Below the pieces are notes generated by a model. It was not told the DNA's origin. It did no database searches and saw nothing but the letters and a program-made list of their open reading frames with translations. This document shows positions 1 through 10,041 of a stretch of DNA of 64,000 nucleotides, in pieces (the first letter of the stretch is position 1; each line of letters begins with the position of its first letter). Source of the stretch: Mayamaea pseudoterrestris. Taxonomy: Eukaryota; Bacillariophyta; Bacillariophyceae; Sellaphorales; Sellaphoraceae. The stretch covers positions 186,001 through 250,000 of the forward strand of contig BROI01000008.1 of assembly GCA_027923505.1 (NCBI GenBank), given 5' to 3'. The position numbers and the translations under genes are program-made.

Positions 1-167
1 AGCTGTGCCACGCCTGTTACGGACTTATTGATATGCAAGCGTGCGCTGCGTTGCCTACAAGATTTTGCCATGGCAATGACGGAAGGGCGAGGCTGTCTTC
101 GGCATCATCAACGTCATCAAATTCATGTCGTACCACTACTTCATGCGTCACAACACGTTTCACGCGA

Positions 168-174
168 TGAGTCA
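168..174. promoter_or_regulatory. AP-1-type palindrome TGAGTCA
   Basis: The 7-bp bZIP-type site TGAGTCA lies about 113 bp upstream of the lumenal pentapeptide gene start at 287. The rest of the first 286 bases shows no recognisable gene. A regulatory role is inferred from position only; a 7-mer of this kind is expected several times in 64 kb by chance. Confidence 0.25.
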
Positions 175-286
175 CTCGCTCATCGATATTCGATGCGCAA
201 CCATGAGCTGCCAGAATGTCATACTAGTAGTTTCAAGAGGCATTAAACATTCTCTATTACAATAATCCACTGTTCTTTTTTCAATC

Positions 287-1033
287 ATGACCTTTGCTCG
301 GTGCACACTCATGTTCTTAGCATTCTTGGTGCTCGAAATTCAAGCATTCTCCACTTTGGCTGCTACTCGCACCACGAAGCAACAATCATCTTCATGCAAA
401 TCTCTAATCACGTTATCAGCCGTCGAGGATGAAAATCATATTCCTTTTATTAAGCAAATGCGATATGCGTTTGCTGCAACAACCCTCGGGCTATCATTAA
501 TGTCAGCACCTGCAATGTCCCTTGCAGACGGAAGTACTAAGGAATTCAAACTACCACCCATTGATCGCGAAGACAAGAACCGATGTGTTCTTCAGGGAAG
601 CAGCATGGGTCAGGCAAATGCAGCACGAGACAAGCTATACGATTTACGTCTATGTCAACTCGGTGGACAAGATGCGTCAGGTTTGGACTTGTCGGGAGTC
701 ATTATGAGTCGAACTGACGTCTCAAAGGCAAAGTTTGTCGAAGCGTATTTTAGTAAGGGATATCTACATGACTCCAACTTTGATGGAGCCGACTTTACAA
801 ATGCTATTGTTGATCGAGCGTCATTCTCGGGGTCCACATTGCGCGGCACCATCTTTAAAAACTCGGTGCTGACAGGCACATCCTTTGAAAACGCCAATGT
901 TGAGGGAGCCGACTTCACGGAAGCAGCGCTTGGAGACTTTGATATAAAGAGTCTTTGCCGAAACCCAACACTCAAGGGAGAAAACCCAACGACTGGCGAA
1001 GACACACGAATGTCTGTTGGATGCCGGAACTAA
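287..1033 (+). CDS. thylakoid lumenal pentapeptide-repeat protein
   Basis: This 248-residue protein is predicted to sit in the thylakoid lumen. It begins with a hydrophobic signal peptide (about residues 1-20) followed by QAFSTLA, which resembles the A-F motif used to enter diatom plastids. A second hydrophobic stretch ending near SAPAMSLADG (about residues 62-80) looks like a thylakoid transfer signal. The mature part (about 120-225) consists of A(D/N)LXX-type pentapeptide repeats, for example FDGADFTNA and FENANVEGADF, which form a right-handed beta-helix. A conserved-looking C-terminal tail with two Cys follows, as in plant TL15/TL17-type lumen pentapeptide proteins. The biochemical role of that family is unknown. 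The ATG at 287 gives a complete leader. It lies upstream of a second lumenal gene on the same strand. Confidence 0.85.
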   Translation: MTFARCTLMFLAFLVLEIQAFSTLAATRTTKQQSSSCKSLITLSAVEDENHIPFIKQMRYAFAATTLGLSLMSAPAMSLADGSTKEFKLPPIDREDKNRCVLQGSSMGQANAARDKLYDLRLCQLGGQDASGLDLSGVIMSRTDVSKAKFVEAYFSKGYLHDSNFDGADFTNAIVDRASFSGSTLRGTIFKNSVLTGTSFENANVEGADFTEAALGDFDIKSLCRNPTLKGENPTTGEDTRMSVGCRN

Positions 1034-1347
1034 ATAATGACGTTGAGGGTACGCGGTTGCTAAAAATTTAAATGAGCTAGCTAATCATGATTTGTATGGT
1101 AACACACACTATCCTGCCTAATCATCGTACGTAATAGTTTAGGAGTATGTACCGGCATAATACCAACTTAGCAAGCGAAAGAAAAGGTTACTGTAGCATT
1201 CTGGGCCGCTGCGGTGCGGAAGGCGCAGCTCACGAATCGACGCTGATGACGTACGTGCGCGCCATCAAAATGATCCGTTTCATCCCATTTTTTCTTTGAC
1301 GCTATTCTCATCTTTTGCTTCGTCCATCATTGCCGCAACTTATTTAC
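1034..1347. other. intergenic spacer between two lumenal protein genes
   Basis: No ORF with family support is seen in these 314 bases. A TGACGT core occurs at 1247-1252, about 95 bp before the next start codon, in a locally CG-rich stretch. A T-rich tract lies just before the start, as expected for a promoter. Confidence 0.5.
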
Positions 1348-1968
1348 ATGACTAACATGATACAAAGGCTAATCAGAGTGTTGGTGTTAATCGGAGGGTT
1401 ATCTTCGAGTGCGTTTCATGTGCAACCTTCGAGAACTAATGTAAACATTCACCGTCTCGCCGCGCAGTCTTCCGATGATTCAACAATTGGCATATCAAGG
1501 AGCGATGCAATTATGAAGGGCGTTTTGGACAGCATAATTACTGGATCATTATTGTTGGCAAGCCCAAGCATGTCCAGAGCAGATGTCGCAGATGGTAACG
1601 TTCTTCCCCAAGGAGCTGCTCAATTTAGTCGCGTGCTCCGACTCAAGAGCGACCTCCAAGGTGTAAAGAGGCGAGTCGTCACTGGTGGTGAACTCATTGG
1701 AAAACCCGAATGGGACAATATAAGTCGATTTCTTCGAACAGCATACAGTACTGGCGACGATATGAAGGCTGTTGCTGGTGGTGTTGCGGATCCCGAAAGA
1801 AAACGACGAGCGTTAACTGATGTCGATCTCGTTCGGCAGTACGCGCAAGCAGGTGAAATTCCAGTTTCCAAAAAGTCTCCAGAGGGCCTGGTTCCAGTGC
1901 TTGAGAAGATGAGTGCCCTAGTCGACGACTTTTTAGATGCTCTGAGCGACATTCCGGACGAAATCTAA
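1348..1968 (+). CDS. PsbQ-like thylakoid lumen protein
   Basis: The 206-residue product has a two-part plastid leader. A signal peptide (MTNMIQRLIRVLVLIGG) is followed by SSAFHV, an A-F plastid motif. A second hydrophobic region ends near SPSMSRADVADG and should direct transfer into the lumen. The mature chain of about 130 residues is mostly helical, ending VPVLEKMSALVDDFLDALSDI, and resembles the four-helix bundle of the PsbQ family of extrinsic photosystem II proteins. I infer a role at or near the oxygen-evolving complex; a PsbQ-like assembly factor is equally possible. The first ATG is at 1348, with a second at 1357. The reading frame stays open farther upstream but holds no ATG. Confidence 0.7.
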   Translation: MTNMIQRLIRVLVLIGGLSSSAFHVQPSRTNVNIHRLAAQSSDDSTIGISRSDAIMKGVLDSIITGSLLLASPSMSRADVADGNVLPQGAAQFSRVLRLKSDLQGVKRRVVTGGELIGKPEWDNISRFLRTAYSTGDDMKAVAGGVADPERKRRALTDVDLVRQYAQAGEIPVSKKSPEGLVPVLEKMSALVDDFLDALSDIPDEI

Positions 1969-2240
1969 AACGGATGGTCGGTCGAGTGAAGGTCGAAGGC
2001 CATGTTGCTGCTTATCCCAGATACTTAGAGAACTACAGTGCGATGCCCAAACTTCTATTAAATATGGCTTAATCGCCTATCTACAATGTACCGATACGTG
2101 TACTTGTATAGATTACAAAACGTTCGAGCCCCATGAGCAATCAATTTTCAAATGAATCGCAGCGGTACTCATTCGGCCGAATAATCGACGAAAAGGACGG
2201 ATGAGTAATCTCGACCAACGGTTCAAATCCCGATGCTGCC

Positions 2241-4334
2241 ATGAGTGATCATGGAATCAATGACGCATGCGAAGACGAAGATGACGGAACATTGCTCACT
2301 CAGCCTGCACTGAGATCGCCGCATGGCATGAGTGAGGACGCTGACGCTGCACAGCAAAGTGCGAGCGAGTCTTCGGATGTCGACGAATCATCCGCCGCGT
2401 CCTCGACGCCGCCTTCTCCAACACTGGCGGAACGAAGAGCTCAGAATATTCAACGAAATGTTGATTTGCTGGAACGTCTTGGACTCCAGCATGGAATCGC
2501 GCCAAGGAAGCTGCAGCCAAAGCGAAAGAGGGTCATTGTGGACGAAGAATCGACTGATGCCACTTCCATTAGATTGAAGGGAATGATTCTACCAACGCGA
2601 ACTAGTGCGAACAAGTTAAATACGGAAACAATCTACTTGAAATATCCTCATCGCGAACCCCAGTTGCGGCGGCTTCTGGGCTGCATTCTTGCTGCCGCCT
2701 CGCATCCAACGGAATACGTTCCGTCGCCCATTATATGTCACGGCCCTGCAGGCACTGGGAAGACTGCCATTCTTTTAGATATATTAAAGCTTTTGCCGAA
2801 CTATCGGACAGCTTATGTCAACTGCGCAACTTTCGAACAGGTGGGCAATGCAGAGCTATTGATGCTTCATATATCCAACCAACTTCGCAACAAACCGTGT
2901 CCGCATCTGCACGACAACCTGACGCTACAGAAGCTATCACGCGCCACGAACCAAACAGACGAAACGGAGCAGATGGAAGAGCTTGGCACGAAAGGATCTC
3001 GACGATCTAGGTCGGCAACATATGCACCTACCATGAGCGTTTTGAAAGGCTCGGCAAAACAATATACGACATACTCACTACAGGCTGAGATGAGCTCATT
3101 GGCCGAGTCTGCAGACGCGCCCCTTTGTGCAGTTTGGAACTTTGGCCGAGAATTGAAGGAACAGTTGTCTATGGATACATGCTTAATCCTTGTATTGGAC
3201 AACGCCGAATTAATCCCTGCGACAGTTCGCAACAATAAGAATCTTTTGGCGCAACTCCTGTTGCTCCCTCAAGTGTTCGAACTAAATTTGACAATTGTGC
3301 TCATTACCAATACTTATCTGCTTCACGAAACAAGAATGGACAATCTTGCGGCAGCGAGCCTGTCCCTGGCAACCTTATCTGGCGACGTACATCCAATTGT
3401 AATTCGCTTTTCCGCCTACAGACCTAAGCAACTCAAGACAATTCTTAAACGGCCTTTAATCCAGCTGTCAATCGTTGAGCAATGCAAGGACCCGATTGAA
3501 TGTTGCAGCGGCTTTTCATTTGTCAAGCATTTGTACGACTCTTTCCTCGACATGGTTATTCAAACACTACATGGAAGGACGGCAAACGTTTGTGAGGTGA
3601 TCCAACTCGCTCGGTCCATGTGGCCAGCATTCACTCTACCTCTCACGAGCAAGTACTTTGAAAAAACAGTGGCAACGATCAAGTCTGCAACGCTAGCCAA
3701 AGCGAAAGCTTCTTGCGCTGTGGTAGATTCCGCATCTGCAGATCGTGAATTTGCATCATTCTTGAACAAAAAGATACGTCCATTGTTGCGAGATTTAGAG
3801 GCCACAGGGTTCGGTTCATTGAGTAACATCACGACAAGCTGTGACGCTTCTCAGCAATGGCCAGATCTCGTAAGATATTTAATGCTTGCCGCATATTTAT
3901 GTCAGGTGAACCATGCTGACAAGGACAAGCAGCTATTTAGCATCCGTAAAAATAGACAACGGCGGCCAAACGACGCTAATCACGACGAACAGGAAGAGTT
4001 AGCTTTTGGGTCGACCGCCGAAAAGAACTCGTCTAGATACATTCGGCCCCATTCTTTTCCGCTGGAGCGTGTCTTGTCGGTGTTTGTGTGCATCGTCGGC
4101 CTACGTCGGTTAAATAAGGATGAAAATGACACATTGGGGAATCTTGGCGACGTGTTTTTTAATGACATGTTTTCTACACTCCGTGAGGCCGGTGTACTGC
4201 TTGAACAATGCACTCCGTCAGCTTCGGATGCAATTAGCTTAACGGCGCCGCGCTATCACACGACAATCTCTGATGATGACGCCAAGTCACTCGCGAGGGC
4301 GATGAACTTCCCTCTCGATCAATTTACCTTATGA
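2241..4334 (+). CDS. ORC5: origin recognition complex subunit 5
   Basis: A single-exon, 697-residue AAA+ family subunit of the origin recognition complex, which marks replication origins in the nucleus. After an acidic, low-complexity N-terminal extension (about 1-120), YPHREPQLRRLL opens the ATPase core as in ORC5 proteins. Walker A is GPAGTGKT (about 168-175) and Walker B is LILVLDNAE (Asp near 320). The ORC5 C-terminal domain is recognisable in YLMLAAYLCQVN and the HSFPLERVLSVF segment near residue 600. The family is usually about 430-550 residues; the extra length is in the N-terminal extension and loops. The gene converges on TRM11 with only 21 bp between the stop codons, so the transcripts probably overlap at their 3' ends. 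Confidence 0.9.
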   Translation: MSDHGINDACEDEDDGTLLTQPALRSPHGMSEDADAAQQSASESSDVDESSAASSTPPSPTLAERRAQNIQRNVDLLERLGLQHGIAPRKLQPKRKRVIVDEESTDATSIRLKGMILPTRTSANKLNTETIYLKYPHREPQLRRLLGCILAAASHPTEYVPSPIICHGPAGTGKTAILLDILKLLPNYRTAYVNCATFEQVGNAELLMLHISNQLRNKPCPHLHDNLTLQKLSRATNQTDETEQMEELGTKGSRRSRSATYAPTMSVLKGSAKQYTTYSLQAEMSSLAESADAPLCAVWNFGRELKEQLSMDTCLILVLDNAELIPATVRNNKNLLAQLLLLPQVFELNLTIVLITNTYLLHETRMDNLAAASLSLATLSGDVHPIVIRFSAYRPKQLKTILKRPLIQLSIVEQCKDPIECCSGFSFVKHLYDSFLDMVIQTLHGRTANVCEVIQLARSMWPAFTLPLTSKYFEKTVATIKSATLAKAKASCAVVDSASADREFASFLNKKIRPLLRDLEATGFGSLSNITTSCDASQQWPDLVRYLMLAAYLCQVNHADKDKQLFSIRKNRQRRPNDANHDEQEELAFGSTAEKNSSRYIRPHSFPLERVLSVFVCIVGLRRLNKDENDTLGNLGDVFFNDMFSTLREAGVLLEQCTPSASDAISLTAPRYHTTISDDDAKSLARAMNFPLDQFTL

Positions 4335-4355
4335 GACGCACAAAACGCCATAATT

Positions 4356-6005
4356 TTAAACTGTTTTCTTTGTCCGCCTTTTCTCTTCCTTGTGCTGCTG
4401 CCGCTTGTGCTTACGGTGTAACAAGCGTTCATCGTAGTTTGGTTTTTGCTTGGCTGCTTCAATGAGCCTTTCGCGGATGCTTGCCACCTTGTCCGCGGCT
4501 CCAGTTACCTTCCAAGTAGCCTTCAAATATTCGTGTCTCATGCTAAAGTCGTATTCAAGTATCTTCTTCATAACAACGATGCGTCGGCCAAGCTCGGTGC
4601 CCAATGGTTGGTAGCACCAGTGCAGCATTTGAAGGCATTCGTGTTGCGGCAAATCAGAGTTTGGATCAAATTCAGCAAAGGATGGAATGACGTAAACAAG
4701 GCGACCGTTCATTCGAAGAGTCCGAGCAGCCATGTCCAAAAGATCGGCCATTACATCCGAAACACTATATGGTTTAGTCTGCGCAATGTGATCGTGTCGC
4801 TCGCCCTCTTTGACTGGACAAACGTCCGACTTGCGAGAGCCTGATCTTCTCGCTCCAGCTCGAATACCGTACGGTGGATCAGTAAGAATCGCATCATAAA
4901 GTGGCTTGTGTCTGCGGAAGTGTCGAGAGTAAATGGCATTGTCGCTCCGGATAATTTCTGGTCGCGGCAGCTGGAATTGCCGGAAATTTGACCAAATCTT
5001 TTGATCCGTACCCTTGCCGCGTAGGACGCGAAAATCAATATCAGTACCCACACAATAAGCACCTCGATAGGCGCAACTGAGTAAGATTGATCCAGTCCCA
5101 ACAAAAGGATCCAGGACTGCATCACTCTGGCTAACGAGTCCGAGATTAGTCATAACAAAGCTCAATTCAGCATCCATGCTTGTTGGCCCGATGTATGGCC
5201 TTTTCTTGAGACAAAAATCTTCGAAGCCGCCTCTGCCCTTCCTCCTGCGCCCATCTGCGCCAATAATTCTCCCAAAATAAGTGGCGAGGGGAGGGCGATC
5301 GACATTTTCCAGGATAGGTCGCTTGAGGTGGTCATGCTTCGGATACAGTGGGCCTCCATTAGCGTCAAGTTCCACTTCTTGGATTATAATAAACTCATTT
5401 GTCGGGTCCTCCATAACAACAGGTCCCTTGAAGTTAAGAAAGCTAAAAGCGTTTCGCATAACCGATTGATCGTCTCGTGACGCTTTGGATCCGAGCGACT
5501 GAATCGTTAATTTCCAACTCTTATCCAATGTCGAACTCCTTTGAAATAGATGTTTGCCAACTGTAGATTGAATATATTCTTTCGTCTTGTTGGCGCAATC
5601 CTGCGTGGTCTCTGCCATTCCCCATAGCTCGATAACGCTTCGAACCAAGACGCATCGTGACATGATGATTGACCCAATGTCCAAGCCAGCAGCCTGGGCG
5701 TTACCAGGCAAATGTTTCGACTCGAACGGCAAGCTTAGTATCATAAAGGGTCGTTTTGACAGTGAACCATCTTTGAAAAGTGCTTTCGAATTGCTTAACG
5801 CCAGTCCCTTTTCAAATATTTCGTCGTTGACAAGGGTAGCGACGCGACACTCATCACTGCCTAAGCAAATCCCATGCAACTCCAAAATTGACTGAACCTC
5901 CGCCAGCTGAAAGTCAAGATGTCTATATGCAAACTCCACAAGTATATTGAACCTCATTTCGTGTACGGGAGATGGATCCAAAGTCATCGGCGAAGCCTCT
6001 TCCAT
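4356..6005 (-). CDS. TRMT11: tRNA (guanine-10-N2)-methyltransferase, TRM11/TRMT11
   Basis: This 549-residue protein is the catalytic subunit of the enzyme that methylates N2 of guanosine 10 in many cytosolic tRNAs, normally working with TRM112. The N-terminal half corresponds to the THUMP-like RNA-binding part, beginning near FNILVEFAYRHLDFQLAEV. The S-adenosylmethionine motif DPFVGTGSILL is near residue 298, followed by GTDIDFRVLRGKG. The catalytic motif TDPPYGIRAGARRSG is near residue 375 and is the typical Trm11 version of the N-methyltransferase DPPY signature. A basic C-terminal tail (KHKRQQHKEEKRR) could be a nuclear or RNA-binding signal. The gene is intronless. Confidence 0.92.
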   Translation of the reverse strand: MEEASPMTLDPSPVHEMRFNILVEFAYRHLDFQLAEVQSILELHGICLGSDECRVATLVNDEIFEKGLALSNSKALFKDGSLSKRPFMILSLPFESKHLPGNAQAAGLDIGSIIMSRCVLVRSVIELWGMAETTQDCANKTKEYIQSTVGKHLFQRSSTLDKSWKLTIQSLGSKASRDDQSVMRNAFSFLNFKGPVVMEDPTNEFIIIQEVELDANGGPLYPKHDHLKRPILENVDRPPLATYFGRIIGADGRRRKGRGGFEDFCLKKRPYIGPTSMDAELSFVMTNLGLVSQSDAVLDPFVGTGSILLSCAYRGAYCVGTDIDFRVLRGKGTDQKIWSNFRQFQLPRPEIIRSDNAIYSRHFRRHKPLYDAILTDPPYGIRAGARRSGSRKSDVCPVKEGERHDHIAQTKPYSVSDVMADLLDMAARTLRMNGRLVYVIPSFAEFDPNSDLPQHECLQMLHWCYQPLGTELGRRIVVMKKILEYDFSMRHEYLKATWKVTGAADKVASIRERLIEAAKQKPNYDERLLHRKHKRQQHKEEKRRTKKTV

Positions 6006-6210
6006 GTTTCAAAGTGCGGGAAATGGAAATGAAGGGCTGTCACACTTGTGTGACGCACCGGTGCTCGGCTAGCTACTGATACTTGGCCTGCCAATGTCCA
6101 TGGTCCATTTTGGTACACAAACACCTTCAATGAATTTATTTCCATGCAAAATGTATGATAAATAATTTATATACATGTTTTGTCCCTTTTACGGAGCAGA
6201 CAGAATACAC

Positions 6211-7861
6211 CTATGTCAGCATCGGCAGCGCATAATTGGCAAGTGCATTGCCGTCGGCGCTGGCCTGTACCGGTATATCGCTATGAATATGATAAATGTG
6301 CAAAGAGTCCGATGACCCGGCAGATCGAATCGTCGCCGAGTGGTCGTCGTCACCAGGCAGGAGCGGTTCGGACGATGCAATGGATTGCGCTTGGTACCTT
6401 CGCCGCATGATCCACATGACAATCGTGAGAAGCACCACCACCCCAATGCCCATGAATACGCTACCCGTTGCAAGCACAATGTCGGCAATTGGCATGTCAA
6501 GTTCATCCTCGTAAGCCATAATCTTGTGTTCAACCGGTCGATAAGCGGCAGACTGGCCGTAGATTTGTCCACCAATTGAAATCGGCAACATGCCGCCTTG
6601 AGTCGTGGCATCTTCAACATCTCGCATCGTCATGGGATAAAGAGTTGTATGAGTTCGGAACTTCATGCACTGATTGACCTGTGATGTTTAAATCAAAAAA
6701 TGGATCGGACTCGTGAGTATCTTGTTTGATATATATGATAAGTCGCCATTTGTAAACAACAACTGCAGCACGAGAGGGAAACATACGTACATTGGTGTAG
6801 CCAGCATCGTCATTACACTGAAAGTAGCCTTCGTTAGGGTCATCGTCAAGCCTCCTTCGGCCACTACCGTAACTGGATCGAATGGCTGACGCTCGACAAG
6901 GTTGGCAATACTTATACGGTTCCAGAGCGTCGTTGAACATCCTTGCAGCAGTACCAGTCAAGTAGTGCCCCTGCAGCACGCTTCCGGCGGAAGCATACTT
7001 GTATTCAATGCGGCAATCACTATCAGTGTACAGTGCGAGAGTCATGTTCCCACCCAGTGTGGGTTTCAAGTCGGTGTAGATTGAGTGCCCCGATGGAGAC
7101 TTTGAGTTCGTCTTAACACAGCCTTCCGGCCAGGCTTCGCGGTAAGTTTGCATCCATTGATAAGTTGAGTAGCTCCATAGACAATATCCAGCATGTTTAA
7201 AAAGTTGTTCAAACCACTCTGATGCATACTGCTCCTCTTTGTAAACGCCCAGCAGTTGCCATGTCGTCGTGTTAGTCATGTGGCAATCCATAGGTGCACA
7301 TCGACCATTTCCGTGCGTGCTGCATGGTCTGGTGTCCCATTTTTGGTAGTATGCGTTGTAGTGCATGTATTCCCCTATGCCGCCGCCTTGATAGTTTGGA
7401 TCGACATACTGCCAATGAAATTGATGAAAAATGAGAATATATACAAATATAAATTGGCATCGTATGAGAGCCACGATGATACACTCATTGTATCGCTCTA
7501 TAGCACCTACCGCAGCCCATATCAAGTATCGCACGCAGCGTGAATTACTCCTCTCTTCCGCATCATCGCCGTCGCGACTATGATGGTCTTTGCTATCGCC
7601 CTCAGCCCGCCCTCGCTGACTGCAGTCAATGTAGTAGCCAAGGAGTCGCCATGCTTGCTGGTAGCCATCATATGACGTGGACGAGTCGGCAAACTTGCTG
7701 GAAGAATATGCGGATGCCAATCGTCGGTATTCTGTCACTGTAAGATCAGTCGCCTCGGAGTAAGGGAGGAATGCAGCATTGTCGTCGAAGCTGTCAATAC
7801 GAGAGGTTGCGAGGCCAGCACCCAGGAGGAGCATGACGATCCGGAGGATTGTCTTCTTCAT
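6211..7861 (-). CDS. signal-peptide, single-TM protein of unknown function (divergent pair, member A)
   Basis: I do not recognise a named family. Three exons are inferred: 7861-7511, 7408-6791 and 6678-6211, giving 478 residues. Junctions rest on GT-AG ends and intact frame (AGYTN joins VNQCMKF). A signal peptide (MKKTILRIVMLLLGAGLATS) precedes a Cys- and aromatic-rich lumenal or extracellular domain with at least one NMT/NTT glycosylation-type site. One transmembrane helix lies near residues 390-414, followed by a short cytosolic tail. Blocks such as LALYTDSDC and ARMFNDALEPYKYC match, in the same order, blocks in the divergently transcribed gene at 8208. The 102-bp first intron has no stop and stays in frame, so retention would insert 34 mostly hydrophobic residues. 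The ATG at 7861 is the first in frame. Confidence 0.75.
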
Positions 7862-8207
7862 CCTTTTGGAGCCGACACTTGACAATTTGTTTCCAGAGAG
7901 GTTTAGTTCTTCTACTACTAGTTTGCTTAACGAAACTCATCGTGGTGAGCGCTGTGGTTTTTCAAATCCCTCCATGGAATCTCGCCAAATTCAACGGACG
8001 CTGAAAGTTACTTAGCGTAAAGCACACAAAATAGCCGTTGAGACGTCTAAGTGACACGAGAGGGCGATTCGAATTGTTCCAAGTTCGAACACTATGCACA
8101 TTGGTTCATCCGCTACAGCTTTTGATATCGTCGTCGATCGTCAAAAGAGTTTCTTTTACAACAATCTACACGTAGTTGAACATAGAGCGCGACTATAGAC
8201 GACGAAT
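7862..8207. promoter_or_regulatory. shared divergent promoter region
   Basis: These 346 bases separate the start codons of the two head-to-head membrane-protein genes and hold no supported ORF. They must contain both 5' untranslated regions and either one bidirectional or two back-to-back promoters. An 8-bp mirror of ACGTC cores (gagacgtcta near 8040) is present, but no clear TATA box is identified. Confidence 0.5.
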
Positions 8208-9890
8208 ATGCGACTACGCTGCCTCAAGGTTCTCGTGGGGCTGCTCGGCACCTCTGCCGTCACGCATGGCGTTAGAGATTCGGCCTGGCACAATGGTATT
8301 GAAACTCCCAATGTGGAGCTCCCAATGTACTGGGGCGACATGCCGAATATACTCGAAGACTTGAGCAAATTTTCCAATCTTTATGTTAAATATCATTCCT
8401 GTGCTTGGACGCATCTTGGTGGATATGGCGATCAGGAAGACACCGGTCGCGACGTCGAAGAGAATGACTACTGGTATATGGGTTCAATGAACTCTGGAGT
8501 AGGCTGGTCCTACGCCCCGCAGGTTGCCTTTAGCCTTTACGGAACTCTGAAAGGCTCGCGACGGAAAGGTTGCGGGAAGCAGACCTATATCAACAGCTTC
8601 TACACAACGTCGGGGTTTTACGCCTTTTCCAACGCCATTGCTAACGCTGGCATCGCAAACAATGGCAACGATTTCAGCTTGTACTGCCAAAGCGGCGTCA
8701 AATTATCGTGCAGTTCCGTTAACCATGACTTTAGCGCCATCAGTTACAGTGACAGCTACTGCACGCGAGGAAACGAGCAAGGTGAAGGAGTGCCCAATGC
8801 GCTTGCCGCCTTCAATGATGCCTTGAACGAGGCAAAGTGCGTGGAGGTGTATGACGTTAACAATGGATATATTCCTTACTTGCTGTACCATGCTCGTTCG
8901 TGCGAGCTACACGACGAAGCTGGCGCTTGTCCAGATCCTTACGGACGAAAGACCTACTACGATCGCCGGTTGAGTCGAGCACTCTCGGGTCTGGCACCCG
9001 ATGACGAAAAGTTTCATCAAGAATTGCTCAAAGGATACACATTTATCGGGCTAGGGTTTTCTTTCATCGGGCTGGCAGCTATGTTTGCCGTTTATGAAAA
9101 GTTTTACGGTCCGAGACGGGTCGTGAAGACAACGCAAGTTGACTTTAACAAGCACTTGGACGTTGAGGCGCCCATCGATCGCAAACATGATCCGATTGTT
9201 GAAAAACATACAGACAAAGGACTGCCTGACTCTATTACTGCATTATTTGAATCGCCGACGGATGAGCAAAGTGAATGCGACAGTTTGTCGGCCTCCAAGG
9301 CTTCCAGCTTTGAGCATGCACCTGCAGGTAAAGCAATGAGATTTGCGCCGAACATGTTGGAATGCGGCGGAAACAATACCTCTGACAGTTACGATGACGG
9401 ATTCCTCGCCTGTGGTGGTGGCCCGCCAACACTCGAGTTTGTACTGGATCAAGTTGAAGACGCAGTTGCCGCCGCTAACATTCAATGTACTTCGGAGGAA
9501 AAAATAATGGCGTGTGTCCAAGTGGCGATGGACGGCACTCTGCCTGAAATAGAATGCACGCCATATGTCGTTGACGACGACGCTTCCATTGCCGATGCAA
9601 AGGTTGTCTGTGGCGAGCAGCAGGCTGCGGATTCCATACTCGAAGTGATGCCGGCGCAATCGCATAGTTCACAATCGAGTAAAAGTGACGCATCGACAAG
9701 AGTAGATGTCGTCGCTGCAAGCAGAACAAAGGAGGAGGAACTAAGTGACAGCAAGACGCAGGGCGAAGAACCATTGGCAATGCAACAGTCGGGCGATGCT
9801 AATGAGGCGAAAGTAAGGCCCGATTCCGATTCTGGATCGCCAAAAGGAGGCGAAAGACGCTTGAATAAACTTAAATTCTGGAAGGGGTAA
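8208..9890 (+). CDS. signal-peptide, single-TM protein of unknown function (divergent pair, member B)
   Basis: A single-exon 560-residue type I membrane protein of unknown function. It has a signal peptide (MRLRCLKVLVGLLGTSAVTHG), a Cys- and Tyr-rich ectodomain, a transmembrane helix at about residues 276-297 (YTFIGLGFSFIGLAAMFAVY) and a long acidic, Ser-rich cytosolic tail of about 260 residues ending in a basic KLNKLKFWKG. The ectodomain carries FYTTSGFYAFSNAIANAG, AISYSDSYC and AAFNDALNEAKC, collinear with equivalent blocks in the gene at 6211-7861. I infer an old duplication with divergence, member B having gained or kept a long tail. Secretory or plasma-membrane location is expected from topology; no enzymatic motif is seen. 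Confidence 0.75.
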   Translation: MRLRCLKVLVGLLGTSAVTHGVRDSAWHNGIETPNVELPMYWGDMPNILEDLSKFSNLYVKYHSCAWTHLGGYGDQEDTGRDVEENDYWYMGSMNSGVGWSYAPQVAFSLYGTLKGSRRKGCGKQTYINSFYTTSGFYAFSNAIANAGIANNGNDFSLYCQSGVKLSCSSVNHDFSAISYSDSYCTRGNEQGEGVPNALAAFNDALNEAKCVEVYDVNNGYIPYLLYHARSCELHDEAGACPDPYGRKTYYDRRLSRALSGLAPDDEKFHQELLKGYTFIGLGFSFIGLAAMFAVYEKFYGPRRVVKTTQVDFNKHLDVEAPIDRKHDPIVEKHTDKGLPDSITALFESPTDEQSECDSLSASKASSFEHAPAGKAMRFAPNMLECGGNNTSDSYDDGFLACGGGPPTLEFVLDQVEDAVAAANIQCTSEEKIMACVQVAMDGTLPEIECTPYVVDDDASIADAKVVCGEQQAADSILEVMPAQSHSSQSSKSDASTRVDVVAASRTKEEELSDSKTQGEEPLAMQQSGDANEAKVRPDSDSGSPKGGERRLNKLKFWKG

Positions 9891-10041
9891 GCACATGCGC
9901 AGGCTACTTTCCGCACCTGGAGAGCAGCGCTGCATCGTTTGAATAGATAAAAATTCTACTACACATGATTATTTAAATTACGAGAACCTTAGCCAAAAAC
10001 TACAGCAGCATGATGTGTACATCAAGGGGGATGTACATGGG

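Noticed and set aside
28-246. Open frame at the left edge of the window
   Set aside because: It starts with a non-ATG codon, has His/Arg-rich random-looking sequence and no domain.
9475-9935. Several antisense ORFs over the tail of membrane protein B
   Set aside because: They shadow the acidic, Ser-rich coding sequence; no homology or start context supports them.
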